A stretch of DNA of 20,582 nt from Halocaridina rubra (taxonomy: Eukaryota; Arthropoda; Malacostraca; Decapoda; Atyidae), in assembly GCA_037179515.1 (NCBI GenBank), contig JAXCGZ010023945.1, positions 1 through 20,582 on the forward strand, given 5' to 3'. The notes under the pieces are model-generated. The model saw nothing but the letters and a program-made list of their open reading frames with translations, was not told where the DNA came from and made no database searches. Position numbers and translations under genes: made by a program. Positions 1-12,361 of this stretch are shown here, in pieces. The first letter of the stretch is position 1. The number at the start of each line of letters is the position of its first letter.

Positions 1-107
1 AAATTGTCTGCAGTAGTACTGTTGAAAAGTAAAAATGAATTTAAATGATAGCACTCAACAAGGGCTATTGAAAATATTGTCACAATGATTACTCTTCAAG
101 TACTCTT

Positions 108-264
108 CAATTATTACACTATATTTTATTATTAATTACTTGCTATGATATTTTAAATTAATTGCAAATTCTATTAGTATGTTATTTATACATAACCACA
201 TAGATTGTAATGTTATCAACTGCAATATGACTGGGAGTGCCCATGTGCACATGTCCCCATGTAC
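108..264 (+). repeat. AT-rich dispersed repeat, copy 1
   Basis: This stretch matches the reverse complement of 18172-18331. Shared landmarks in order are TTACACTATATTT, TTAATTACTTGC, AAATTCTATTA, AGATTGTAATGTTA and the block GGGAGTGCCCAT followed by GCACATGTCCCCATGT. It has no reading frame. Downstream lie AATAAATAATAAA and an A-run at 285-297, which suggests the 3' end of a retroelement in plus orientation. The family is not recognised. A short imperfect hairpin (AGGGTGGGT at about 305 against ACCCACCCCT at about 335) follows in otherwise featureless sequence up to 414. Confidence 0.6.
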
Positions 265-414
265 AGTTATCTGAATAAATAATAAAAAAAAAAAAACGTG
301 TTAAGGGTGGGTAAGGGGGTTTTGTCCTTCAAACCCACCCCTATGCTGCTAACCTCTCAGACGTTTTTATTGACATTTTCCTGACGATTGGTTTTTATAC
401 TAACTTACACAAGT

Positions 415-835
<421 letters not shown>

Positions 836-836
836 C

Positions 837-1432
837 CCTCTTAATTCTAGCAACATATTAGGAATCCATATAGCCTCAAACTTGTCTTGGAGGAATCACA
901 TAATAAAAATTTCTAAATCTGCATCCAAAAAATTGGGGGTTCTGCTTCGTTTTCGTCATTACTTTTTGTCTTTACAGTTACTTAAAATTATAAGGGTCTT
1001 ATCTGTCCCTTCTTGGAATACTGCTCACACATCTGGGGCGCTTCTTCTTATTCATACTCATTGATAGGGATTGAATCTAAGGCAGTCAGACTCATTAATG
1101 ATCCTTACTCTTACTTCTAATCTGGATTCTCTTTCTCTTCGCCGTAAGGTATCAACCCTTTCTCTTTTCTGTCGCTACTACATCCATCGCTACTCTGATG
1201 AGTTGGCCAGCTGCATCCCTCCCCCACTGCCGAGGCTACGTAACACTCGCCAAGCGGCCTTGTCTCAGAGGTATACTGTGTGGAGATTTGTAGCTCGCAG
1301 ATTGGTCGGTGCAGCGACTGCTTCTTCCCATCTGCCTCCAGACTCTGTAACTCTCTTCCTCCGTCTGTCTTTCCAAATTCTTTAACCTATCTTGCTTCAA
1401 AAACCGGATCTATCGTAATCTCAGGACCTAAT
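837..1432 (+). pseudogene. LINE reverse transcriptase C-terminus, frameshifted (family 1)
   Basis: This is the C-terminal third (thumb and tail) of a non-LTR retrotransposon RT. Three-frame reading recovers the conserved order: [19 protein letters not shown] and KSASKKLGVLLRFRHYF in the frame of position 837; GLICPFLEYCSHIWGASS then IESKAVRLINDP in the frame of 992; DSLSLRRKVSTLSLFCRYY and SDELASCIPPPLPRLRNTRQ back in the first frame; then SRLCNSLPPSVFPNS and FNLSCFKNRIYRNLRT with a stop near 1432. The catalytic RT core is absent: the copy begins where the upstream (TA)n ends, as in a 5'-truncated insertion. At least three frame changes are needed and the usual Trp of the LWNSLP motif is Cys, so the copy is dead. 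The pattern fits the Jockey/CR1 group; I cannot name the family. Confidence 0.85.
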
Positions 1433-1620
1433 CCCCCATATCTCTAGGTCCTCAGTACTTTGAATATTTTTTTAATGTCATTTTCCTTTGTGTATCATTA
1501 CCTCATCTCTGCCTTGTCCATAACCTTTTTCTCTTCCTTCATCTTAATGTTTTCTGGTGCCCAGTCCTTTATTGATGAGGGCAGTTTTTTTTTTTGCCTG
1601 CCCCGGTGTCACACTCATAA
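1433..1620 (+). mobile_element. 3' UTR of LINE family 1 (copy a)
   Basis: This follows directly from the RT pseudogene. The last 60 bp carry GATGAGGGCAG, a T-run, then GGTGTCACACTCATAATA. The same landmarks end the copies at 2313-2628, 17887-18169 and, reversed, 8499-8750. Because this copy is joined to coding sequence, it identifies all four as the 3' end of one LINE family. Here the tail runs into (TA)n rather than poly-A. Confidence 0.7.
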
Positions 1621-2312
<692 letters not shown>

Positions 2313-2628
2313 GTAGTAGGTTGGCCCATGACAACATCCGTCCGTTGTGATGCTACAGCTGAAGGGTCTTTTGGACTCTAATAGGACGGTCCAGGACAGT
2401 TCGATGTTAAGTCCACCTTTAGTTAGGATTTTTTTTTCTTTGCCTACATCAACACCGAATATTCTTGGATATTCGCTACACTTCTCTTATTATCCCTTCA
2501 CATCTGACAAGTCTTGGCACTCCCCATCCCTGTTGCTCTTTACTCTTTGTTTTCATCATGCCCAGGCCCGATGAGGGCAGATTTTTTTCTTTTTGAACTT
2601 TCTGGTGTCACAATAATAAAAAAAAAAA
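2313..2628 (+). mobile_element. LINE family 1 3' end, copy b (poly-A tail)
   Basis: Matches 17887-18169 through GTAGTAGGTTGG, GACAGTTCGATGTTAAGTC, TTTCTTTGCCTACATCAACA, GAATATTCTTGGATATTCG, TTATTATCCCTTCACATCTG, CATGCCCAGG and GATGAGGGCAG, ending GGTGTCACAATAATA plus an A-run at about 2617-2628. It is a 5'-truncated, non-coding retrotransposed tail. The small open frame within it is incidental, because the other copies do not keep it. Confidence 0.75.
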
Positions 2629-3059
2629 CGTCAATTGCTAGGTTAGGTTAGGATAGTTTTGGTTAAGTTGGGCTACTTGTCTAGTAAATATGAGTATCTC
2701 TTGAGCATCTTGGGGCTACTCTACTTTACAAGAACCAATAGCAAAATATCACTCAGTCGTGAGTTGAAAGATGGATATTATTACTGTGATTACCGAGGTT
2801 TGAACTTTCAGATACTGTTCCATTACTGACATTATACATCTAATGGTTTACTTATTGAGCTTGTTCATTTGGTACATGCTTTCACAGACGAGGGAAACCT
2901 TTATGGTCTCATTTGTCCCCATGAGGTTCACGCGAAGAGATTATCTACGAGCCATCCGTTGTGCAAATATGTCTACTTATCTAGTGTCATACTAACTTAA
3001 TCATAGGAGTATTTCCCTTTTAGCTTTAAGTGGTTCTGTCTTAGGAAGGCTCTATGAAC
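2629..3059. other. no recognisable feature
   Basis: AT-rich single-copy sequence. Two TTAGG-like units near 2640 are too few to be telomeric. No supported reading frame. Confidence 0.4.
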
Positions 3060-3112
3060 CATCCGGAGGAATCGAACTCAGGACCTGCTTTGGGGTCGAG
3101 AAATGTTCCATT
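3060..3112 (-). mobile_element. tRNA-derived SINE fragment (Pol III B box)
   Basis: On the reverse strand 3079-3068 reads GAGTTCGATTCC, a near-consensus Pol III B box, followed by TCCGG. Upstream on that strand the sequence resembles a tRNA anticodon arm and variable region (CATTTCTCGACCCCAAAGC then AGGTCCT). A clean A box is not visible, so the copy seems truncated or decayed. It differs from the main SINE of this window, and it lies about 75 bp from SINE copy A. Confidence 0.5.
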
Positions 3113-3185
3113 ATTCTATTATTATAATTTTTTTTTTTTTATAAAACACACCTACACAATCTTTGTTTACAAAATCTTTGTGTGA

Positions 3186-3313
3186 ACGGACTGAGGTTAG
3201 CAAGGGCATACTCTCAGGGTAACGATTACATCTGCCAAAACAAGTCCTTCGTAAGAAGGCAACCGTCCTAGCCCTTAGTAGAAAAGGGAGTTCGTGACGT
3301 AAATCCAAATCCA
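3186..3313 (+). mobile_element. tRNA-derived SINE, copy A (headless)
   Basis: Aligns with the body of the complete SINE at 19174-19372: CGGACTGAGGTTAGCAAG, GGGTAACGATTACATCTGCC, AAAACAAGTCC, a hairpin at 3246-3259 with a GTAA loop, GGCAACCGTCCTAGCCC and GTGACGTAAA. The tRNA-like promoter head is missing, so this copy cannot be transcribed from its own promoter. It is preceded by AAACACACC and a T-run rather than a long (TA)n. Confidence 0.85.
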
Positions 3314-3451
3314 TGATGTAAATACATAAAGCCAAGAAAGTGGTATGTATTACTAACGCATGGTAGATTTAAACCCTGTTTTTCCTTGTTCTCCTTTAAA
3401 GAAAAAAAAATATTAAAACCAGTTTAATAGTTGCTAAGTTGTGACGCAACA

Positions 3452-3454
<3 letters not shown>

Positions 3455-3532
<78 letters not shown>
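3455..3532. repeat. (GA)n microsatellite
   Basis: About 78 bp of pure GA. The LSLSLS frame on the reverse strand is an artefact of the repeat. Confidence 0.97.
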
Positions 3533-4345
<813 letters not shown>

Positions 4346-4894
4346 AGACCAATCTAGAAAACCTATTTTTATAACAAAATAATGTTTCAAGAAAATAAAA
4401 TAAAATATTGTTTATCTGCAAGGGTACCCTCATCACATATAGAAAAAAAATCTTCACCTTACCCAAAATATGGACCTAAGAGTCTTCTAAAAACAGAGTC
4501 TCCCAGGAAAATAAAAAAAAAATAATAAAAAAAGAACTACAAGAAAACAGTCAGAACATTGTGAAAAAAAAACAAAGCAAAACATTCCAATTAATTAACA
4601 GTCTCCTTACTTTAAAAAAGAAAAAGAAAACACTATTTCTTCCCAGAGAAGAATCGGCACAGTAAACGAAAAAACAAAAACACAACAAATAAAGAGTATT
4701 TAAAAGAAATTGTCTTAAGAAAATACAAAAAGCAGAACGTGTTCCAAGAAAAAAAAATCTTTACTGATTACAGCAAAAAAAAAAAAAAAAAAAACCTTCC
4801 CCCTAACAAAAAGAATTTTTAAATTCTCAGTGTAGAGAAGTAGCCAATTCTTATAAGAATTTGAACCTACAACAAAATAATCCACTGGTATGCA
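4346..4894. other. A-rich non-coding stretch
   Basis: Strong A-bias on the plus strand, with many A-runs from 4380 to 4800 including one of about 19 A at 4775-4793. No supported frame. It could be remains of nested poly-A tails, but no retroelement body is recognisable. Confidence 0.45.
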
Positions 4895-4897
4895 TAA

Positions 4898-5112
4898 AGG
4901 GGGGTTTACACGGTCAAACGGTTCGTCGAACACGGTTCGACACACAAGTGTTTGAAGTGATGTTCGAATGTGTGAACGGGGTATTTGGTTGTCAAACACG
5001 TTCGACCAACGTGTTCGACAACCAAATACCCCGTTCACTCGTTCGAACATCACCTCAAACACTTGTCCGTCGAACCGCGTTCGACGAACCGTTTGACCGT
5101 GTAAACCGCTCT
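4898..5112. mobile_element. foldback MITE, PIF/Harbinger-like, copy 1
   Basis: A 215-bp near-complete palindrome. The left end is AGGGGGGTTTACACGG and the right end reversed is AGAGCGGTTTACACGG, each continuing TCAAACGGTTCGTCGAAC. Both arms run to a centre near 5005 around ACACGTTCGACC/AACGTGTTCG. Direct TAA copies at 4895-4897 and 5113-5115 flank it. A 3-bp TWA duplication with GGG-type termini is characteristic of PIF/Harbinger, so the assignment is an inference from family knowledge. TCGAAC/GTTCGA recurs many times within the arms. There is no transposase, so movement would depend on one elsewhere. Because it is a palindrome, both strands give similar long open frames; neither is a gene. 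Confidence 0.85.
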
Positions 5113-5115
5113 TAA

Positions 5116-5498
5116 GATCCCATGTTTCATGTTTCCACATATGATAATACATTCACATGGTATTATATTAACGAGCTCAGACTTTGCTAAAGGCAAAACA
5201 AAGCCAGTCCAGCTACTCTCCTATTAAAGAGAAACATAACAGAAAACAAAATCGGAAAATATGGAATTAAAGAAAACTAACAACTAAAATGATAGCCAAA
5301 AGTCTTAGTCTATGGTTCGCGTGAGGTCCATACAAGGAGTTACTAGTTCTGGAATGCTAAGTGGCCTCCGGATATATGGACCAGGAAAACTTGGCCAAAA
5401 TTCAGCCTCGTAGCTGTAACCTCAACAATCTATGGGAGATGGAGGGGGGGGGGAAAGGTGTATGGTGTAGACCACCACTTTAGCCGTCACAATATAAA
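5116..5498. other. no recognisable feature
   Basis: Non-coding sequence with a G-run at about 5443-5453. No repeat partner seen. Confidence 0.4.
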
Positions 5499-5501
5499 GA
5501 G

Positions 5502-5570
<69 letters not shown>
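5499..5570. repeat. (GA)n microsatellite, left of LINE family 2
   Basis: About 72 bp of GA with one AA interruption near 5519. The LINE tail starts exactly where it ends, and a shorter GA run at 6196-6207 borders the other side of the same insertion. Confidence 0.97.
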
Positions 5571-5575
<5 letters not shown>

Positions 5576-5844
5576 TTATTTTATTTTATTAATTTATTGC
5601 GCCAAGGCGTCAGACATTACATGAGTTCATACAATTAATGCTTCAAATGGATATAAAACCAAGAATTGAACATGGTTTACAGGGAGGTGTACATATTGAT
5701 AAAACATTGCTGCATACTAACACACAACTCACAGAATGGCAGCACAGAGTACATTATATGCAAAAGTAAAGCTCAGAGAAACGCAGAATGCACAAACAGA
5801 ATTATATAGCAACATACAGAAAATATATGTATAATTCAATATAA
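5571..5844 (-). mobile_element. 3' UTR and tail of LINE family 2
   Basis: Reading on the reverse strand downstream of the RT fragment's stop codon, this 270-bp UTR ends with the palindrome CGCCTTGGCG (5609-5600), then CAATAAATTAATAAAATAAA and AATAAT, and meets (CT)n directly. The hairpin close to the tail may be the feature recognised by the element's RT, as in other LINEs; that is inference. Confidence 0.7.
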
Positions 5845-6195
5845 TTAATGGCCACCAAAGTGAGGAAAACGAGCAAGAATAACATCAAGGTTGTCATCAT
5901 TAAGTAAAAATGAGCAGATCTGTATTAAGTTCTGACCTCGTGGTAAAACATCTCTCACTGTGGGGCACTGAAGACAATAGTGGTCAAGAGTGTTAGCATT
6001 AGTTCGGTCGCATAATGTACAGGAGGTGTACTGTGGCATATCTAGAGTCTGGGAGACCTGCCATAAAGGCCGATACCCCATTCTGAGCCGAGCACTAACT
6101 ACATTGTTTTTCCGCACCATTAACCCGCGTCTGCGATACTTGTAGCGACTGTGAAGGAAGTGATCATGGTGCTGTATGGACACACTGTTGGCCCT
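5845..6195 (-). pseudogene. LINE ORF2 C-terminal fragment with CCHC motif (family 2)
   Basis: About 116 residues, open from 6195 to the stop at 5845; the apparent start at 6183 is GTG and is not a real initiation site. The sequence VVSARLRMGYRPLWQV followed by Cys55-x2-Cys58-x9-His68-x4-Cys73 (numbered from 6183) is the arrangement found at the end of ORF2 in apurinic-endonuclease LINEs of the I/R1/Loa type. The RT, endonuclease and any RNase H parts are missing: the match stops abruptly at 6195 against a GA run, as expected for a 5'-truncated insertion. The remaining frame is intact with its natural stop, which suggests a fairly young insertion. The exact clade is uncertain. Confidence 0.75.
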
Positions 6196-6207
6196 GAGAG
6201 AGAGAGA
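6196..6207. repeat. short (GA)6 at the 5' edge of LINE family 2
   Basis: Twelve bases of GA on the same strand as the tract at 5499-5570. The two may be the two sides of a target-site duplication. Confidence 0.8.
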
Positions 6208-6272
6208 AATACTTCTTTCATTATCTCCTTCATAAGCTTATTACGCCTAGTATATCTATGGAAACGAATTTT

Positions 6273-6276
<4 letters not shown>

Positions 6277-6338
<62 letters not shown>
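6277..6338. repeat. (TA)n microsatellite, 3' side of SINE copy B
   Basis: About 62 bp of pure TA ending exactly at the SINE 3' end. Confidence 0.97.
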
Positions 6339-6988
<650 letters not shown>

Positions 6989-6989
6989 A

Positions 6990-7066
<77 letters not shown>

Positions 7067-7080
7067 ATAATAATAATAAT
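6989..7080. repeat. (ACT)n then (TAA)n microsatellite
   Basis: About 26 ACT units followed by five TAA units, passing into the purine tract with no spacer. Confidence 0.97.
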
Positions 7081-7368
7081 AAAAAGAATAAGAAAAAGAA
7101 TAAGAAAAAGAAGAAAAAGAAGAAGAAGAAGAAGAAGAAAAGAAGAAAAAGAAGAAAAGAAGAAAAAGAAGAAAAAGAAGAAAAAGAAGAAAAAGAAGAA
7201 AAAGAAGAAAAAGAAGAAAAAGAAGAAAAAGAAGAAAAGAAGAAGAAGAAGAAGAAGAAGAAGAAGAAGAAGAAGAAGAAGAAGAAGAAGAAGAAGAAGA
7301 AGAAGAAGAAGAAGAAGAAGAAGAAGAAGAAGAAGAAGAAGAAGAAGAAGAAGAAGAAGAAGAAGAAA
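7081..7368. repeat. polypurine tract, (GAAAAA)n to (GAA)n
   Basis: From 7102 to 7368 (267 nt) there are only A and G on the plus strand; T appears only at 7089 and 7101. The first part alternates AAG and AAAAAG units and the last 130 bp are nearly pure GAA. Long GAA/TTC mirror-repeat tracts can form intramolecular triplexes, so this is a strong candidate for non-B DNA. The K/R, E/K and F/S runs on the two strands are not proteins. Confidence 0.97.
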
Positions 7369-7940
7369 TTATGTAAATACAATATCTTAACAAAATTTCG
7401 TCACAATATAGGATGTATTTTACCTCATTGTTAAATATAAATTCTTATGCATGTGCGCATGTGTGTTTGCAGTGATGTGTGTGTGCGTGTGTATTACACG
7501 CTTAAAATGTGTTCTACTGACATAATATTCCGTTTATAAATTAAATCATGGAAGCAGTTCTATTACTGTCTCCACACATTTAATGATGTGTTCAAGGAGA
7601 CTCCTAACCTGACAGGGTGTATAAACATTACGTAAGAAACAAGACCTTTGTTCGTCATTTATTTTTCCTGGAAGAGAGAGGCTTTTCATTACCACCATAA
7701 GGAGATGAACTTGGGACTCTCTGAGCGAGAACATGACATTACAGCCATTGACTGACGAATAAGAAATGACATTTAAATTTAACCAATTTTAGGGGCTGCA
7801 AAAGAAAAAATAAATCTCAGTCGATGGACCAGATTACGTTATAAAAATCCAACTTAACCTACCTCTACTTAATCAGGGATTAACTTTGAACCTGTTTTAG
7901 TAAAAATAAATCGCAGTCCGTATATTGGTGTGATATATAA
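7369..7940. other. no supported feature
   Basis: A short (GT)-rich run at about 7449-7495. A 62-codon reverse-strand frame at 7546-7734 has mixed composition, but I see no family motif and do not call it a gene. Confidence 0.4.
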
Positions 7941-8498
<558 letters not shown>

Positions 8499-8750
8499 TT
8501 TTTTATTATTATTGACTATGACACCAGGACAGGCCAAAAGGTAGATAAATATATCTGCAGTCATCAGGCCTGGGTACAAAGAAAACATAAAGTAATGAAA
8601 AACAGAGATGAGGAGTGTTGTGACTAGTCAGGTGTGAAGGGATACTAAGAGATGCGTAACGAATATAAAAAAATATTCGGTGATGATGCAGGCATAGAAA
8701 AAGAACCTTAACTGAAGGAAGATTTAACATCGAACTGTCCTGGACAGTCT
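8499..8750 (-). mobile_element. LINE family 1 3' end, copy c (reverse)
   Basis: The reverse complement carries GTCCAGGACAGTTCGATGTT, GGTTCTTTTTCTATGCCTGC, ACCGAATATTTTTTTATATT, TATCCCTTCACACCTGAC, CACAACACTCCTCATCTCTG, CCCAGGCCTGATGACTGCAG and GGTGTCATAGTCAATAATAA, matching copies b and d. The tail is a degenerate A-rich run (T-rich on the plus strand, about 8492-8512). More diverged than b or d. Confidence 0.75.
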
Positions 8751-9019
8751 TACTGCATATGAAAAAGTTAATTATATATTTGTTTAAGTAAAATTGTCTT
8801 TACCCTCCTTCCTGGTGGTCCTCAAGGGGTTGAAAGCGTGCTGGCGGTACCATCACCTCTCCCTTCTTCACGTCTATCCTATCCGACTTTCCCCTTCCTT
8901 TCAACAAGGCATCTCAAAAATTAAAGGAGACTATTTATAAATTCTGAGCAGAATACCTCTGTTCCCTCTTATCTCTACAGATGTATCTAGACGATCCCAC
9001 CTGTGGGCCCACCAAGGCC
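8751..9019. other. no recognisable feature
   Basis: Non-coding. The C-rich part from about 8800 to 8900 (CCTCCTTCCTGGTGGTCCTC) has no partner in the window. Confidence 0.35.
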
Positions 9020-9133
9020 CGGCTACCCTCATAGGTGGATATCGATAAACAAGAAGAAGAAGTAAAAATGTTTTTTCATATACGGCTACCCTCATGGATG
9101 GATATTGATAAAGAAGAAGTAAAAATGTTTTTA
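9020..9133. repeat. two-unit tandem duplication with (GAA)n
   Basis: CGGCTACCCTCAT, then GGTGGATAT or GGATGGATAT, then CGATAAA or TGATAAA, a GAAGAAG run and GTAAAAATGTTTTT occur twice in direct order, at 9020-9082 and 9083-9133. The units differ in the number of GAA repeats and a few substitutions. The GAAGAAG run after GATAAA resembles a LINE 3' tail, but there is no coding support. Confidence 0.75.
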
Positions 9134-9910
<777 letters not shown>

Positions 9911-9998
9911 ATTACCTAATTGTGATTACCTAATTGTGTTTATGGGAAAGAGCCCAAAGCTTGTATCTTCCCGTCTCCTGATCGGTTCCATTTTATAC
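9911..9998 (-). mobile_element. 3' UTR and tandem 3' tail of LINE family 3
   Basis: On the reverse strand this short UTR ends in two tandem copies of ACAATTAGGTAATC (9938-9911) and then passes into (AC)n. Short tandem repeats at the 3' terminus instead of poly-A are typical of CR1/L2-group LINEs, which supports that placement for the adjacent RT. Confidence 0.8.
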
Positions 9999-11564
9999 TT
10001 AGTGATACTTATCATACCTGTCCTTAAAACTATGGATTGAGATAGCATTAACCACCTCCTCGCTTAGCGAATTCCAATTATCAACTACTCTTACACTGAA
10101 AAAGTATTTCCTTACATCCTGCAAACAAGTTTTCTTACGAAGCTTCAAACTATGACCTCTAGTTCTAGAGCCAGCCATATCAAAATATCGATCCCTATCC
10201 ACTCTATCATAACCATGAAGGAATTTAAAGACAGTCACCATATCCCCCCTCACTCTTCTAGCTTCGAGTGATGGTAAGTCTAATTCCCTCAGCCTCTCAT
10301 CATAACTGAGATTGCGTATTTCTGGCACCAGTTTCGTGGCATGTCTTTGAACTTTTTCAAGCTTAGCTATGTGCTTTTTCAAGTGCGGATTCCAAAAGGG
10401 GGCTGCATATTCGAGTTTTGGCCTCACATAGGTTACATAAATATTTCTGAACATTTCCTTGTCCATGTGCCTGAAGGCTACCCTTACATTTGATAAGAAT
10501 GTATATGCTGCCCTTACTATGCCATTTATATGTATTTCTGGAGACAAATCTGCCAGTATGTTTACTCCTAGATCTCTCTCATTTTCTGTCTCTTGAAGTT
10601 GTACTCCAGCCACCGAGTAGTCAAGCTTGGGCCTTCTTGCACTTGTACCCATTCTCATTACCTTACATTTTGAAGTATTGAATTTCATTAGCCACTTTTC
10701 TGACCACTCATGCAGATTATTTAGATCCTCCTGAAGTTCTCTACCATTATTCTCGTTTTTTACTTTCTTCACAATCTTTGCATCATCTGCAAACATATTC
10801 ATGAATGAATTTACAGACTCTGGTAGGTCATTTACATATACAAGGAACAAAAGTGGCCCTAAAACTGAACCCTGTGGAACTCCACTACTAACTCTTCTCC
10901 ATTCAGACACTGAGTGTCTTACTCTAACCCTCTGTTCCCTTCCTTCTAAGTAAGTTTTTATCCATTCCAAAACATTTCCACCTATTCTAGCCATTGATTG
11001 CAGCTTCCTAATAAGTCTCCCATGTGGAACAGTGTCAAACGCTTTCTGGAAGTCTAGGAATATGCAATCTGCCCAGCCCTCTCTTTCCTGTAAGATTTGG
11101 CTTACCTCATCATAAAATTCTAATAAGTTTGTTACTGTTGATCTACCTTCTCTGAAGCCATGTTGCCTCACTGACAAAAAGTTGAAGGATTCCAAGTGAA
11201 GAGAGATATGTTTCCTTAGTAGTTTCTCCATAACTTTGCAAACTATGCTGGTCAAGGAAACTGGTCTATAGTTCAGAGCCGTATCCCTCCTTCCCTTTTT
11301 GAAGATAGGTATCACATTTGCTTGTTTCCAGCATCTTGGAATCTCCCCCGACTCCAGTGACTTCTTAAATATGATACTTAGTGCCACTGATATTGTGTTT
11401 GCGCATTTTTTAAGCACATGAGGGGATATGTCATCAGGACCTGTAGCTTAATGAACATCTAAATCCATCAGCGCTTTGCATACCTCTGTGGCTGTAAGGT
11501 TGATGTTCTCTAATACCGGCCCTTGAGCTTCTATCACTGCAATCTGAGGGGGTGGAGTATTTTC

Positions 11565-11566
<2 letters not shown>
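9999..11566 (-). pseudogene. LINE reverse transcriptase, one nonsense codon (family 3)
   Basis: ORF2 remnant of a CR1/L2-group non-LTR retrotransposon; the enzyme copies element RNA at a nicked target. Numbered from the GTG at 11417: NVIPIFKKG (34-42), NYRPVSLTSIVCKVMEKLL (49-67), FREGRSTVTNLL (88-99), FLDFQKAFDTVPHG with catalytic Asp122 (120-133), SSGVPQGSVLGPLLFLVYVN (177-196), FADDAKI with catalytic Asp211-Asp212 (209-215), WLMKFNTSKCKVM (242-254), then the thumb and a complete C-terminus ending FKDRYDKYH. That GTG is not the true start: the same frame continues upstream through ENINLTATEVCKALMDLDVH, one TAA at 11450-11448 where relatives usually have Lys, then ATGPDDISPHV. The match ends at (TG)n at 11566, so endonuclease and ORF1 are missing. 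All visible catalytic residues are kept, so the insertion is young but dead. Confidence 0.93.

Positions 11567-11595
<29 letters not shown>
11567..11595. repeat. (TG)n at the 5' edge of LINE family 3
   Basis: About 29 bp of TG, same strand and motif as 9897-9910 on the far side of the LINE. Confidence 0.95.
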
Positions 11596-12040
11596 CTAGT
11601 TCTCCTTAGAATAGGATTTTGTGACTTTAACAAGAGACAATATTATGTCTCCTATTTTGCTACCCAGAGACATAATATTGTCTCTTGTTAAAGTCACAAA
11701 ATCCTCTTCTAAGGAGAACTAGCATGATAAAATTCACCAGCATTTCGAGAAAAAAAAATGTATTTGAATAAAAATTCTCCATACTGGATTTGTGAATTTT
11801 CTTTGGAAAATTGTTGCTTTCCTCTTTTTCTGCACTTGTGTCACAAAACGATCTTGCAAGATGAATTTCTTGTGAGATAACGTCGGCAACAATGCTTTCT
11901 AAGACGAACTGCAGAGGATGATACAAACAGATTAAGAAATAGGATAGTAAATCCAGAGATATAATATTGTCTCTTGTTAAAGTCACAAAATCCTTTTCTA
12001 AGGAGAACTAGCATGCTAGAATTCACACGCATTTCGTGAA
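11595..12040. repeat. three-copy repeat with a near-perfect 57-bp hairpin
   Basis: Copy 1 (11595-11651) is inverted relative to copy 2 (11667-11723); they differ at one of 57 positions and are separated by 15 bp, giving a strong hairpin. Copy 3 (11956-12040) is a direct copy of 11667-11751, shifted by 289 bp and slightly more diverged. Landmarks are GAGACATAATATTGTCTC, TTGTTAAAGTCACAAAATCC and AAGGAGAACTAGCATG. Copy 1 abuts the (TG)n at the LINE edge. The two overlapping reverse-strand frames repeat the peptide GFCDFNKRQYY and are products of the duplication. Family not recognised. Confidence 0.9.
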
Positions 12041-12358
12041 TAATGTTGACAATGATTTCAAAAACTTACTATAAAATTTTAAGCAAAAATATAAAGGAAA
12101 TCATATTAGAGGCTGTACAGAATTCGACAATTAAGTGAATTTCACTCAGGATTGCAGGATTTCCCTTCATTTGAAAGAAATTGGTTTAGAAATCCCTCTA
12201 TTAGAGTAAAAAAAAATACCCTTTTTTTCATCCATAATCCTATGTAAAAATGATGTAATTCCTTGGAATAGAAAACTTGAAAAGATTCTCTGCTTCTGTT
12301 TTTAGGCATGTAAACAAACAGGGAAAACACAGAGTCAGTAATGCGTTACTTACCAGGA
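12041..12358. other. no recognisable feature
   Basis: AT-rich spacer between the three-copy repeat and the foldback element. No supported frame. Confidence 0.4.
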
Positions 12359-12361
12359 TTA

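Noticed and set aside
2640..2665. TTAGG-like units as telomeric repeats
   Set aside because: Only two clean units are present, inside ordinary sequence.
4715..5152. Long open frames on both strands over the palindromic MITE
   Set aside because: Both strands give nearly the same peptide because the DNA is palindromic; there is no domain and no codon signature.
5443..5453. G-quadruplex
   Set aside because: A single G-run without the other three runs nearby.
7546..7734. 62-codon reverse-strand frame
   Set aside because: Balanced composition only; no motif, splice context or second copy.
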